In this document: piece after piece, positions 25,475 through 34,306 of the stretch
Layout of the letters: every line of letters begins with the position of its first letter
Numbering within the stretch: position 1 is the stretch's first letter
From: Bog-473 sp963742035
GTDB taxonomy: Bacteria > Actinomycetota > Acidimicrobiia > Acidimicrobiales > RAAP-2
Length of the DNA stretch: 64,000 nt
Reading direction: 5' to 3'
Assembly: GCA_963742035.1 (NCBI GenBank)
Contig: CAVUKH010000002.1
Coordinates: 1 to 64,000, forward strand
Position numbers and translations under genes: made by a program
The notes under the pieces: generated by a model
The model's input: the letters and a program-made list of their open reading frames with translations, nothing else
Told to the model about the DNA's origin: nothing
The model's database searches: none

Positions 25475-27151
25475 TCACGAGGCGGGAGCCTCGGTTCGGG
25501 TGGCGTGGCGAGCGGCCTGGTAGCCGAAGACCATGGTGTTGGCGATGCTGGCGCCGGGACCGAGGTAGTGGCGGCCCATCACGGTGGCGGTGCCGTTGCC
25601 GGTGGCGTAGAGCCCCGCGATCGTCCGGCCCTCCCGGTCGACGACCTGCGCGTCCTTGTCGGTGAGCAGGCCGCCACAGGTGCCGATGTCCCCGGGCACG
25701 ACCTGGCACGCGTAGAACGGGGCCTCGTCAATGGGCCCGAGGCAGGGGTGGACCTTGTGGTTCGGATCGCCCAACGCCCGGTTGTAGGCCGATGCGCCCC
25801 GCCCGTAGTCGGGGTCGACCCCGCGTTCGGCGTTCTCGTTGAAGCGCTCGACGGTCTCCGTCAGGCCGGTGGGGTCGATCCCGCACATGGCGGCGAGATC
25901 TTTCAGCGTCCAGGCCTGCTTCAGCATGCCGCTCTGGAGCAGCTTGCGCGGGAACCGCCCAGGCGACGAGCGTTGGTGCGCGTAGCGCTTCCGATAGCGA
26001 TCGTCGAAGATCAGCCAGCACGGCACCGCCTTGCTCGTCTTGTCGCGGGCGTACATCTCCTTGCCGACTTCCATGTACGAGTTGGACTCGTTCACGAATC
26101 GATTTCCGGCCGCGTCGACGTACATGGTGCGCGGCCGTTGGCGGGCCTGGTCGAGCGTCGACTGCCCGAAGCGTCCCGTGCGTGGTGACGGGAGCCACCA
26201 GGCTTCGTCCATGAGATCGGTCTGGGCCCCGATGGCCATGGCGGCCCGGATGGCATCACCGGTGTCGCCCGGGTTGGAGATCGACCACCTGGCCTGGTTG
26301 GGCTGATCGCCGCCGTACTCGACGCGCATGTCGCGGTTGTGGGCGAAGCCGCCGGCGGCCAGGAGCACGCCCTTGCGGGCCCGCACCAGCAGCGGGGCAC
26401 CGTTGCGGACCGTGCGCACGCCGACCACCCGGCCGTCCTCGACGATGAGCTCCTCCAGTGGGGCCTCGGTCCAGATCGGTATCCCTCGGTCGAGAGCGAT
26501 CCGCAGCAGCTGCGCGATCAACGAGGCACCGTTGGTGAGCAGGTCCTGACGACGCAGGCGAGCGGCGTAGGTTCTCATGACGACCCGGGCCGAGACCGCG
26601 AAGGCACGCAGGCTGCGGTTGTAGTGCGAGAGCGACCGTGCCTCGTTCGTCATGACCGCAAGGCCGAGACTCTTGGCCAGGCCGGGCTGCAGCTTCGGGA
26701 GCCACTCACCGAGGACGTTCCCGTCGAACGGGACCGGCTCAATGCCCCGACCGTTGTCGTGACCACCCTTGGCGCTCGAGTAGTAATCGCTGTAGCCGGG
26801 GCAATAGACGAACCGGACGCCCCGGTCCAGCAGGAACGAGACCATCTCGGGGCCCGCAGTGAGGAAGGCGTGACGCCGCTCGAAGGAGGAGCAGGGCCCG
26901 ACGTCGCCCACGACGGCCTCGAAGTGGGCCATGGCGTCCTCGTAGGAGTCGGGGATGCCGTCGGCCTCCATGACCGGGTTGTTCGGGACCCAGGCGATGC
27001 CGCCGGACATGCAGGTCGAGCCCCCGATGCGCTCCTGCTTCTCGAGTACGAGGGCACTCGCCCCGGCGTCGTCGGCGGCCAGCGCGGCCACCATGCCGCC
27101 CCCGCCCGACCCCACAATGACGAGGTCGACGGCGGCGTCCCACGTGGTCAT
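25475..27151 (-). CDS. FAD-binding dehydrogenase, 3-ketosteroid-delta1-dehydrogenase-like
   Basis: A 558-residue flavoenzyme of the fumarate reductase/succinate dehydrogenase flavoprotein class, with the layout of KstD enzymes. The FAD motif DLVIVGSGGGGMVAA is near the N terminus, GGSTCMSGG follows, and the C terminus has GNGTATVMGRHYLGPGASI, the KstD-like FAD-closing motif. FYACQVVPGDIGTCGGL supplies the conserved Tyr and Gly stretch of the active site. The ATG at 27151 has GGGGAGG about 6 nt upstream. The gene sits among P450, SDR and CoA-transferase genes, which fits steroid or related ring desaturation, but the substrate is not proven. Confidence 0.85.
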   Translation of the reverse strand: MTTWDAAVDLVIVGSGGGGMVAALAADDAGASALVLEKQERIGGSTCMSGGIAWVPNNPVMEADGIPDSYEDAMAHFEAVVGDVGPCSSFERRHAFLTAGPEMVSFLLDRGVRFVYCPGYSDYYSSAKGGHDNGRGIEPVPFDGNVLGEWLPKLQPGLAKSLGLAVMTNEARSLSHYNRSLRAFAVSARVVMRTYAARLRRQDLLTNGASLIAQLLRIALDRGIPIWTEAPLEELIVEDGRVVGVRTVRNGAPLLVRARKGVLLAAGGFAHNRDMRVEYGGDQPNQARWSISNPGDTGDAIRAAMAIGAQTDLMDEAWWLPSPRTGRFGQSTLDQARQRPRTMYVDAAGNRFVNESNSYMEVGKEMYARDKTSKAVPCWLIFDDRYRKRYAHQRSSPGRFPRKLLQSGMLKQAWTLKDLAAMCGIDPTGLTETVERFNENAERGVDPDYGRGASAYNRALGDPNHKVHPCLGPIDEAPFYACQVVPGDIGTCGGLLTDKDAQVVDREGRTIAGLYATGNGTATVMGRHYLGPGASIANTMVFGYQAARHATRTEAPAS

Positions 27152-27213
27152 GTCAACCTCCCCGACCTCCCAACGGCCTGCAGTGCTTCGAAGGAGCAAG
27201 CTAGCAGGATCCG

Positions 27214-27243
27214 TTGACGATTGCTACGAAGCCGAAGTAATCT
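27214..27243 (+). promoter_or_regulatory. Promoter of the amidohydrolase/M24/CoA-transferase operon, with operator-like core
   Basis: TTGACG (27214-27219) and TAATCT (27238-27243) are spaced by 18 nt, a good housekeeping promoter for the operon starting at 27289. Between them lies TTGCTACGAAGCCGAAGT, which shares its core with 23031-23048. Confidence 0.6.
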
Positions 27244-27288
27244 GCCGACACCACACGAGGAACGAGTGCGGAGAGTGGAGCGGGGGAG

Positions 27289-28461
27289 ATGACGGGTCAC
27301 GCAAGAACGCTGACGTACCCAGCCGAAGGCCTCGGAGCACCGAAGGACCGGCATCTGGGTCCCCTCGTCGAGTCGGGCCTGCCGGCCGATGTCGAGGTGT
27401 TCTCGGCCGACGACCACATTTCGTTGGCCATCGACATCTTCTATGAGCGGTTGCCCGAGGACCTCAAGGAGCAGGCGCCGCGGGTCATGAACGTCGACGG
27501 CGGCTGGGTGCTCGGCATGGGCGGGAAGTCGATCCTCGTGCGTGAGTTCGTGGAGGTCCTCACCATGTACGACCCCGTGTCCGGGTCGCACTCGGGCGAC
27601 GTGGAAGCCCGTCTCGCCGCGCTCGAATCCGAGGGCGTGACCAAGGAGCTGGCCTTCCCGAACTCCGTCCTGGCCCTGTTCGGCTGGCCCGACAAGGAGA
27701 TGCGCGAGCGCTGCTTCCGCATCTACAACGAGCACATCGCAGAGGTGCAGGAGCGCTCTGACAACCGCATCTACGGGGTCGGGCTGATCAACTGGTGGGA
27801 TGCCGACGGAACCCGGCGGACCCTGCGCGAGCTGAAGGAGCTCGGGCTGAAGACCTTCCTCATGCCGCTGTCGCCGGGCAAGGACGACGACGGCAAGCCG
27901 ATCGACTTCGGCAGCAGCGCCATGGACGGCGTGTGGGAGGTCATTGAGGAGGAGCAGGTGCCGGTGTCGCACCACATCGGTGAGAGCCCGCCCTCGTCGC
28001 CGAACGAGTTCAATCCGGTCATCCTCGGCATGTTGCAGTCCGTGGCTCCGTTCCGGGACCTCTTCGGCAAGTATGTGCTCGGTGGCGTGCTGGACCGCCA
28101 TCCCGGCCTGCGCGTGGGCTGGTTCGAGGGTGGGATCAACTGGGTGCCCTCGGCACTCCAGGACGCCGAACACATCAGTGCGTCCTTCCGGCACATCGCC
28201 AACCTGCAGATGCAGCACGAGCCCCGGTACTACTGGGAGCAGAACATGTACGCCTCGTTCATGGTGGATCCGCTCGGGCTCGACCTGGTCGACCGCATCG
28301 GTGTGGACAAGGTCATGTGGTCCACGGACTTCCCGCACAACGAGAGCACCTACGGCTACAGCAGCGAGTCACTCAAGTCCGTCGTGGACGCGGTCGGCGT
28401 CGAGGCGGCCACGGCCATCGTCAGCAAGAACATCAAGCACTATCTCGGGGTGGGGGACTGA
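27289..28461 (+). CDS. Amidohydrolase family protein (PF04909 type)
   Basis: A 390-residue TIM-barrel metal-dependent hydrolase of the amidohydrolase-2 type. Metal-binding parts are visible: FSADDHISL near residue 40, PVSHHIGESPPSS in the middle and WSTDFPHNESTYG near the end, where the Asp completes the site. It would cleave a C-N or C-C bond of a carboxylated or ring compound. It is the first gene of a tight operon; its stop overlaps the M24 start at 28461 (TGATG). A second, distinct member is at 49120. Confidence 0.88.
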   Translation: MTGHARTLTYPAEGLGAPKDRHLGPLVESGLPADVEVFSADDHISLAIDIFYERLPEDLKEQAPRVMNVDGGWVLGMGGKSILVREFVEVLTMYDPVSGSHSGDVEARLAALESEGVTKELAFPNSVLALFGWPDKEMRERCFRIYNEHIAEVQERSDNRIYGVGLINWWDADGTRRTLRELKELGLKTFLMPLSPGKDDDGKPIDFGSSAMDGVWEVIEEEQVPVSHHIGESPPSSPNEFNPVILGMLQSVAPFRDLFGKYVLGGVLDRHPGLRVGWFEGGINWVPSALQDAEHISASFRHIANLQMQHEPRYYWEQNMYASFMVDPLGLDLVDRIGVDKVMWSTDFPHNESTYGYSSESLKSVVDAVGVEAATAIVSKNIKHYLGVGD

Positions 28462-29693
28462 TGCCGGCCGGGCTGATGGCGAAGGCGCCGCCGGCGCGGA
28501 TCCCGGCCACCCCGGACTTCGCCCGCATGCAGCGTGAGCGTATGGAGCGCCTGCAGGGGATCATGCGCCAGCAGGGGTTGGACGCGCTCGTACTGCTGGG
28601 CAACACCAACGTCGCCTATGCCACCGGGGCCATCTGGCCCCTGGGCGATTCGGGCCGCGCCAATTTCGAGCAACCGGTCGCCGTGGTCCTGGCCGACGAC
28701 GCCTGGCCCCACCTCTTCACCCCGATGCGGGAGGACGACCGCCTGCGGGAGAAGATGGCGGCAGATCACCTCCACGGCCCCGTGTATCTCGACTTCGACG
28801 AGGGCGTGCAGCTCTTCGCCACGCAGCTCGGCGGATTGGTGCCGAGCGGGGCGGTGATCGGCATGGACGAATGGACCAACGCGCTGCGCCGTGAGCGATC
28901 GATCCTGTTCGCCGCCGGTGCGCCCAAGGACGCCGGGCGGGTGATCAGCACGGCCAAGGCGTCCAAGACGCCCGACGAACTGTCGGCCATGCGCGAAGGC
29001 CTGCGCATCACCGAGCAGGCCATCGCCGACGTGCAGGCCAAGATCGCCCCCGGCGTCCGTCAGACCGACCTGACGGCGACCTTCCTGCGCACGATCTTCG
29101 ACGCAGGAGCCGATGCCAACATCCTCGACCCCATCTGGCAGGTGATGCCCGCCCGCATGGAGGACGGCCCGTGGACCACGACCGGTGACCTCGCCTGCCC
29201 GCTGCTCTCCACCGAGCGCGAGCTGGTCGAGGGCGATGTGCTGTGGGTCGACCTCGGCATCAGCTACGCCGGGTTCCACTCTGACTTCGGTCGGACCTGG
29301 GTGGTGGGACGCGAGCCGAACGCTCGCCAGCGCGCCCAGTACGAGCAGTGGCAGTCGATCATGGGCGCCGTCCTCGACGTGACAAAGGCCGGGGCGACGG
29401 CCGCCGATCTCACGGCCGCCGCCATTGGTGCGGCCGGGGGGACGAAGCCGTGGATGCCGCACTTCTATCTCGGTCACGGGCTCGGGATCGACAGCGCCGA
29501 AATGCCCTACGTCGGCAGCGACATCGGCGAGGCCTTCGACGCCTCCCTGGTCCTGGTCGACGGCATGGTGCTGGTGCTCGAACCGATTGTGTGGGACGAC
29601 GGTGCCGCCGGCTACCGCTCCGAGGAAGTGCTGCGCATCACGGAGGACGGTTGGGAACCCATGACCGACTACTCCTACGACCCTTTCGGATGA
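28461..29693 (+). CDS. M24 family metallopeptidase-like protein (intact metal site)
   Basis: A 410-residue pita-bread-fold protein of the Xaa-Pro aminopeptidase/creatinase class. The five metal ligands are in place: WVDLGISYAGFHSDFGRTW (two Asp), FYLGHGLGI (His), LVLEPIVW (Glu) and YRSEEVLRI (Glu). It is cytoplasmic. Its start overlaps the amidohydrolase stop by one base. Because the operon is catabolic, a role as a C-N hydrolase or lyase on a small molecule is as likely as a peptidase role. It is paired with a degenerate M24 gene 4 nt downstream. Confidence 0.88.
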   Translation: MPAGLMAKAPPARIPATPDFARMQRERMERLQGIMRQQGLDALVLLGNTNVAYATGAIWPLGDSGRANFEQPVAVVLADDAWPHLFTPMREDDRLREKMAADHLHGPVYLDFDEGVQLFATQLGGLVPSGAVIGMDEWTNALRRERSILFAAGAPKDAGRVISTAKASKTPDELSAMREGLRITEQAIADVQAKIAPGVRQTDLTATFLRTIFDAGADANILDPIWQVMPARMEDGPWTTTGDLACPLLSTERELVEGDVLWVDLGISYAGFHSDFGRTWVVGREPNARQRAQYEQWQSIMGAVLDVTKAGATAADLTAAAIGAAGGTKPWMPHFYLGHGLGIDSAEMPYVGSDIGEAFDASLVLVDGMVLVLEPIVWDDGAAGYRSEEVLRITEDGWEPMTDYSYDPFG

Positions 29694-29697
29694 CCCC

Positions 29698-30828
29698 ATG
29701 ACAGCCGTCGAGATACTCCCCGATGACGCTGCCCTCCGCCGGGCCCGTCGCGCCCGCGTCCTGGCTGCCATGGAGGCGGCCGAGGTCGATTTCCTCATTG
29801 TCGGGCGCGAGGGGAACGCCCGCTACGTCTCCGGCGCGCCGCGCCTGTGGACGGCCGGTTCCCGGGCCTTCGGACCAGGCTGTGTGTTCGTGCGCGCCAG
29901 TGGAGCGGTGCACCTGCTGAGCACGTGGGACGAGGGCATTCCGGAGGAGATCCCGCACGAGAACCTCTACGGCATCACCTTCAACGCCATGAACTTCGTC
30001 ACGGTGCTGTCGAAGATCGAGGGTGCGGCCACCGCCACGCGCGTGGCGACCGACTCCATGTCGGGTTCGTCGGCCACTCTGCTGCCCAAGGCCTTTCCTG
30101 CAGCGGAGTTCATCGACGGCGAGCCGATGCTGCGCCAGATCCGCCGGGTCAAGAGCCCCGAGGAGATTGAGGCCATCCGGGCCTCGGTGGGCGTGGCGGA
30201 GCAGGCCCTCGCCGCCGCGACCAGCGCGTTGGTGTCCGGCGTGACCGAGCGGCAGCTGACAGCGATCTTCATGGAAGCCATGGCGGCGGCGGGGGTCACC
30301 ACACCGTCCGGACAGGACGTGGCCTGGATCACCTCACGCCAGGACCCGTGGCGCCGCACCAACCGCGATACGCCGGTGCAACCCGGAGACCTGGTGGCCT
30401 TCGAGGCCGGCGTCGTCCTCGGGGGCTACTCCGGGGAGGTGGGCCGAACCCACGCCGTGCGCGAGGGGGGTCACATCGACTCCGAGTTGGCCCAGCGCGC
30501 CGGCGCCCTGTGGGAGCGCCTCCTCGACGCCTGCAGGGTCGGCGCCCCGTTCGCTGGGCTGCTCGCTGCATACGACGCCGCCGGCGAGCCCCAGCCACCC
30601 ATGCCGGTGGCGCGCGGGCTCGGGCTCGGCTTCGACCTCCCACTCGTCACCCGCTCGTTGCCCCTGACGTCCGGCGAGCAGCACGTCGAGGCGGGCATGG
30701 TGCTGGCGCTGACCGGCTACGTCTGGAAGGAAGGCGTCGGTGCTCTCTACGTGCAGGAGCCCATCGTCGTCACCGACGCCGGTCCCGAGTCCCTGGCGAA
30801 GACACCCATCCGCCGACAAGGAGCCTGA
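29698..30828 (+). CDS. M24 family protein with degenerate metal site
   Basis: A 376-residue relative of the preceding protein whose metal site is altered. The first two ligand positions are both Glu instead of Asp (VAFEAGV, Glu236; GYSGEVGRTH, Glu247). The GHGLG histidine is lost (VARGLGLGF), and the first Glu ligand is replaced (LALTGYVWK). It may be catalytically dead, may use another chemistry as creatinase does, or may be a partner subunit of the intact enzyme. It lies 4 nt after the intact paralogue and 4 nt before the crotonase start. Confidence 0.85.
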   Translation: MTAVEILPDDAALRRARRARVLAAMEAAEVDFLIVGREGNARYVSGAPRLWTAGSRAFGPGCVFVRASGAVHLLSTWDEGIPEEIPHENLYGITFNAMNFVTVLSKIEGAATATRVATDSMSGSSATLLPKAFPAAEFIDGEPMLRQIRRVKSPEEIEAIRASVGVAEQALAAATSALVSGVTERQLTAIFMEAMAAAGVTTPSGQDVAWITSRQDPWRRTNRDTPVQPGDLVAFEAGVVLGGYSGEVGRTHAVREGGHIDSELAQRAGALWERLLDACRVGAPFAGLLAAYDAAGEPQPPMPVARGLGLGFDLPLVTRSLPLTSGEQHVEAGMVLALTGYVWKEGVGALYVQEPIVVTDAGPESLAKTPIRRQGA

Positions 30829-30832
30829 CGAC

Positions 30833-31804
30833 GTGAGCGAAGCCGACGTCCCACCCGCCGAGGAGATCATCCTCTACGAAAAGAATCCGGCGACGCGCAT
30901 CGCCACCATCACCCTGAACCGCCCGGACCAGCTGAACATCCCGACCATCGCGGCCCGGCGACGCTATGCCGACCTGCTGTTCAGGGCCAGCATCGACGAC
31001 GACGTCAAGGTCCTGGTCGTGCGTGGGATCGGCGACCACCTGGGCACCGGAGCCGATCTCGATGAGCTCATGGCCAAGCGCGAGGCCGGTACCGCGCTGC
31101 ACGAGGAGTTCGGCATCGACGAGGACGAGGACATCACCATGCCGGGTCCGCGCTCGTACCGCGCCGGTGCGTCGTTGCTGCACTGGTACGGCAACACGAG
31201 GTCGGGCTGCCGGACGCTGCAGGACTTCAAGAAGATCAGCATCCTGGAGGTGAAGGGCTACTGCTACGGCTGGCACTTCTACCAGGCGGCCGACGCCGAC
31301 CTCGTCGTTTCTTCCGATGATGCGTTGTTCGGACATCCCGCGTTCCGCTACGTCGGCTACGCCCCGCGCATGTGGCAGTGGGCGATGATGATGGGCATGC
31401 GCAAGTTCCAAGAGATGGTCTTCACGGGCCGTCCCTTCACGGCCGAGCAGATGTACGAGTGCAACTTCGTCAACAGCGTCGTCCCGCGTGAGGACCTCGA
31501 GGACGAGGTGGCCAAGTACGCGCTCGCGTGCGCCCGGACGAGGCCGACCGACACCGTGTTCATGCAGAAGGTCTTCTTCGAGGTGATGAAGCAGCACCAA
31601 GGCGAATACATGGGCAGCCTGCTCAGCGCCTGGCTCGAATCGATGGGTGGGCAACTGCGGGAGGACGACGACGGCGGACGGGCGACGCTGAGCAAGGAGA
31701 CCATGGACGCGGGCCTGAACGTGGCGGTGAAGGACAACGATGACCTGTTCCCGCCGGAGTGGCGATTGAGCCGATCGGGTCGCCGCCGCCCCGCCGCCGA
31801 CTGA
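30833..31804 (+). CDS. Crotonase-fold (enoyl-CoA hydratase/isomerase family) protein lacking usual Glu residues
   Basis: A 323-residue crotonase-like protein. The oxyanion-hole stretch GDHLGTGADLDEL is present, and a C-terminal helix follows. In GYCYGWHFYQAADADL and ALFGHPAFRYVGY the two positions that are Glu in classical hydratases appear to be Tyr and Ala, so hydratase activity in the usual form is unlikely; other crotonase chemistry is possible. Start: GTG at 30833 with AAGGAG about 10 nt upstream. The next gene starts 2 nt after its stop. Confidence 0.82.
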   Translation: MSEADVPPAEEIILYEKNPATRIATITLNRPDQLNIPTIAARRRYADLLFRASIDDDVKVLVVRGIGDHLGTGADLDELMAKREAGTALHEEFGIDEDEDITMPGPRSYRAGASLLHWYGNTRSGCRTLQDFKKISILEVKGYCYGWHFYQAADADLVVSSDDALFGHPAFRYVGYAPRMWQWAMMMGMRKFQEMVFTGRPFTAEQMYECNFVNSVVPREDLEDEVAKYALACARTRPTDTVFMQKVFFEVMKQHQGEYMGSLLSAWLESMGGQLREDDDGGRATLSKETMDAGLNVAVKDNDDLFPPEWRLSRSGRRRPAAD

Positions 31805-31806
31805 AC

Positions 31807-34275
31807 GTGCCCGCACCAGAGGCGGAGGCGGGCGCAGGCGCCGGCGCAGGCGCAGGCGCCGGAGGGTTCCTGGCTCCACCGCTCTCGGGCTTCCGCGTCG
31901 TCGACCTCTCGACCTGGATAGGCGGCGCCTACTGCACGAAGCTCCTGGCCGACGGCGGCGCCGAGGTCACGAAGGTGGAGTCGTCCGAGGGCGATCCATT
32001 GCGACGGTGGTCGGCCTCGGGGGCGGCGATCCCCATCGACGAGGACGGCGCACTCTTCAACTTTCTCGGCGCCTCCAAGCGCAGCGTGGTGATCGACGGC
32101 ACGGAGGTCGCCGGACTCCATGCAGTGCACGCACTGTTGGACTCGGCCGACGCCGTGGTGTGGTCGCGGGGCTCCTCGCTGGCGGAGCAGCCATCACTCG
32201 ACCCCCGCCAGGTGGTGCGCACCCATCCGCACCTGGTCGTCACGTCGCTCACGCCCTTCGGGCTCGACGGTCCCTGGAGCGACAAGCCGGCCACCGAGTT
32301 CACACTCCAGGCCTGGTCGGGGGGCATCGTGGGACTGGCGCGCGGAAGGCCCGAGCGTCCGCCCGTGTTCGTCGGTGGCCAAATCGGGGAGTGGCTCGCC
32401 GGTCTCTACGGCGCCATCGGGACGCTGGCAGCCCGACGACGCGGCGGCTCCGGTGGTGAGCTCGTCGATGTGTCGATGCTCGAGGCGCTGGCAATGTGCC
32501 TCACCTACTACCCGGTGACCTTCAACGATCAGTTGGGCCGGCCGATGCGCCGCAAGCGGTTCGTGGCGACACCCGGCGTCGGCGCGGCCAGCGACGGGCT
32601 CGTCGGGCTCGGGTGCGGAACGGGACAACAGTGGCTGGACTTCTGCGTGCTCGTGGGGCACCCGGAGTGGATGGAGGACCAATCGCTCTTCCTCGATCGA
32701 ACCGCCCTGACGCCGACCATCGACGCCTGGATCGCCGAGCGCACGGTCGAGCAGGTCCTCGGGGAGGCGTCGGCCTTCCGGATCCCCAACGCGCCCATTA
32801 CGAACGGGGCGAACGCCACGACGTGGGCGCACTTCAGGGAGAGGGGGACCTTTGTGAGAAACCCCAAGGACGGCGCCGCGAACCCCGGACCGCCGTTCCG
32901 TCTCAGTGCGGGGAGTCTCCGGGCGCCGGAAGCGGCACCCCGCCTGGGAGAGGTGGAGAGGGAGGAGGCGGTGACGCCGGGACGGCCGGCGCAGCCGGCG
33001 CGGACTCCTTCGACGAGCTCGTCGCGCGCCCTGCCCTTCGAGGGACTGCGGATCCTGGACATGACGTCGTTCTGGGCCGGGCCCCTCACGGGCCACATGC
33101 TGGCGCTCCTCGGCGCCGAGGTGATCCACCTGGAGTCCGCCACCCGGCCCGACGGGGCTCGCCTGGTCGGTGGTGTTCCGCAGTCCGAGGACCAGTACTG
33201 GGAGCGCGGTCCGATCTTCGCTGCGCTCAACACGAACAAGAAGAGCCTGACCGTCAACCTGAGCGAACCACGCGGCCTCGACCTGGTGCGGCGCGTCATC
33301 GCCACGTGCGACGTGGTCGTCGAGAATTACACGCCGCGGGTACTGGACCAACTCGGCCTCTCTTTCGAGTCCCTGCGCGAGCAGAAACCGGATCTCGTTT
33401 TGGTGCGCATGCCCGGCTTCGGGCTCGACGGGCCGGGGCGCGACCTGTCGGCCTTCGCCTTCGTCATTGAGGACGCCGCCGGTCTCACCTGGCTCACCGG
33501 GCACCCGGACCTGCTGCCGTTCGAGCCCTATTGCGTCGGTGACCCCAATGCCGGACTCCACGCGTTGTACGGCCTGCTGCTCGCCCTCGAGCACCGGGAG
33601 CGGACCGGTGAAGGCGGCCTCGTGGAGGCGGCGATGGTCGATGCCGCCCTCAACATCGCCGCCGAGCAACCGATCGAGTTCTCGGCCTACGGCGCGCTCC
33701 TCGAGCGGGCCGGGAACCGCGGTCCCACGGCGGCGCCGCAGAACCTGTACCAGGTGGCCGGACCCGACGAGCGCGGACGGGACGACGGCTGGGTCGCCAT
33801 CGCCGTCGCCACCGACGAGCAGTGGAGCGCCCTGTGCTCCGCTCTGGGTGATCCGCCGTGGGCGGCCGACCCCGAGCTGGCGACCAGGGCCGGACGGATG
33901 CGGGCGCACGATCGGATCGACACGCTGCTGGGGGAGTGGTGCCGCGCCCGGTCCGCCGACGACATCGTCACGGCCCTGTGGGAGGCCGGCGTACCGGTGG
34001 GCAAGGTGATGCAGCCCCACGACCAGCCCGACCTGCCCCAGCTGGCGGCGCGCAGCTTCTTCGAGGAGGTGGAGCATCCGGTGATCGGATCCTCCCGGTA
34101 CAGCACCTTGCCGATGCGCTTCTCACGGGGACCGGAGCGGGTGCACCGGCGCCATGCCCCGCTGCTCGGCGAGCACAACGAAGAGCTCCTCGGTGCTCTG
34201 GGCCTCTCTGCAGAAGAGCTGACCACACTCGAAGCCGACCGCATCATCGGCGGCACCCTGGCTCAGGGCACCTGA
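31807..34275 (+). CDS. Tandem-domain CaiB/BaiF family III CoA-transferase
   Basis: An 822-residue protein with two consecutive CoA-transferase domains (about 20-400 and 415-822) joined by a proline-rich linker. The first half has GGQIGEWLAG with Glu195 at the catalytic position; the second has PYCVGDPNAGLH with Asp579. So only the second domain looks fully competent, the same dead/live plan as the separate genes at 10504 and 11679. A short Gly-Ala run (AGAGAGAGAG) follows the N terminus. The GTG at 31807 lies 2 nt after the crotonase stop without a clear ribosome site; GTG at 31759 is an alternative. It ends the operon begun at 27289. Confidence 0.87.
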   Translation: MPAPEAEAGAGAGAGAGAGGFLAPPLSGFRVVDLSTWIGGAYCTKLLADGGAEVTKVESSEGDPLRRWSASGAAIPIDEDGALFNFLGASKRSVVIDGTEVAGLHAVHALLDSADAVVWSRGSSLAEQPSLDPRQVVRTHPHLVVTSLTPFGLDGPWSDKPATEFTLQAWSGGIVGLARGRPERPPVFVGGQIGEWLAGLYGAIGTLAARRRGGSGGELVDVSMLEALAMCLTYYPVTFNDQLGRPMRRKRFVATPGVGAASDGLVGLGCGTGQQWLDFCVLVGHPEWMEDQSLFLDRTALTPTIDAWIAERTVEQVLGEASAFRIPNAPITNGANATTWAHFRERGTFVRNPKDGAANPGPPFRLSAGSLRAPEAAPRLGEVEREEAVTPGRPAQPARTPSTSSSRALPFEGLRILDMTSFWAGPLTGHMLALLGAEVIHLESATRPDGARLVGGVPQSEDQYWERGPIFAALNTNKKSLTVNLSEPRGLDLVRRVIATCDVVVENYTPRVLDQLGLSFESLREQKPDLVLVRMPGFGLDGPGRDLSAFAFVIEDAAGLTWLTGHPDLLPFEPYCVGDPNAGLHALYGLLLALEHRERTGEGGLVEAAMVDAALNIAAEQPIEFSAYGALLERAGNRGPTAAPQNLYQVAGPDERGRDDGWVAIAVATDEQWSALCSALGDPPWAADPELATRAGRMRAHDRIDTLLGEWCRARSADDIVTALWEAGVPVGKVMQPHDQPDLPQLAARSFFEEVEHPVIGSSRYSTLPMRFSRGPERVHRRHAPLLGEHNEELLGALGLSAEELTTLEADRIIGGTLAQGT

Positions 34276-34294
34276 GGCATGGGCGCGCGAGCCG

Positions 34295-34300
34295 TATCCT
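34295..34300 (+). promoter_or_regulatory. -10 box of the MarR gene
   Basis: TATCCT (TANNNT) ends 6 nt before the ATG at 34307. No ribosome site lies between, fitting a leaderless transcript within the 31-nt gap after the CoA-transferase gene. Confidence 0.4.
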
Positions 34301-34306
34301 GACGCG

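Noticed and set aside
28461..34275. A DMSP-lyase system (DddP-like M24 plus DddD-like tandem CoA-transferase)
   Set aside because: The M24 protein reads WVDLG rather than the DddP FDTDL ligand pattern, and tandem CaiB proteins are not specific to DMSP; kept only as a hypothesis for the CoA-transferase.
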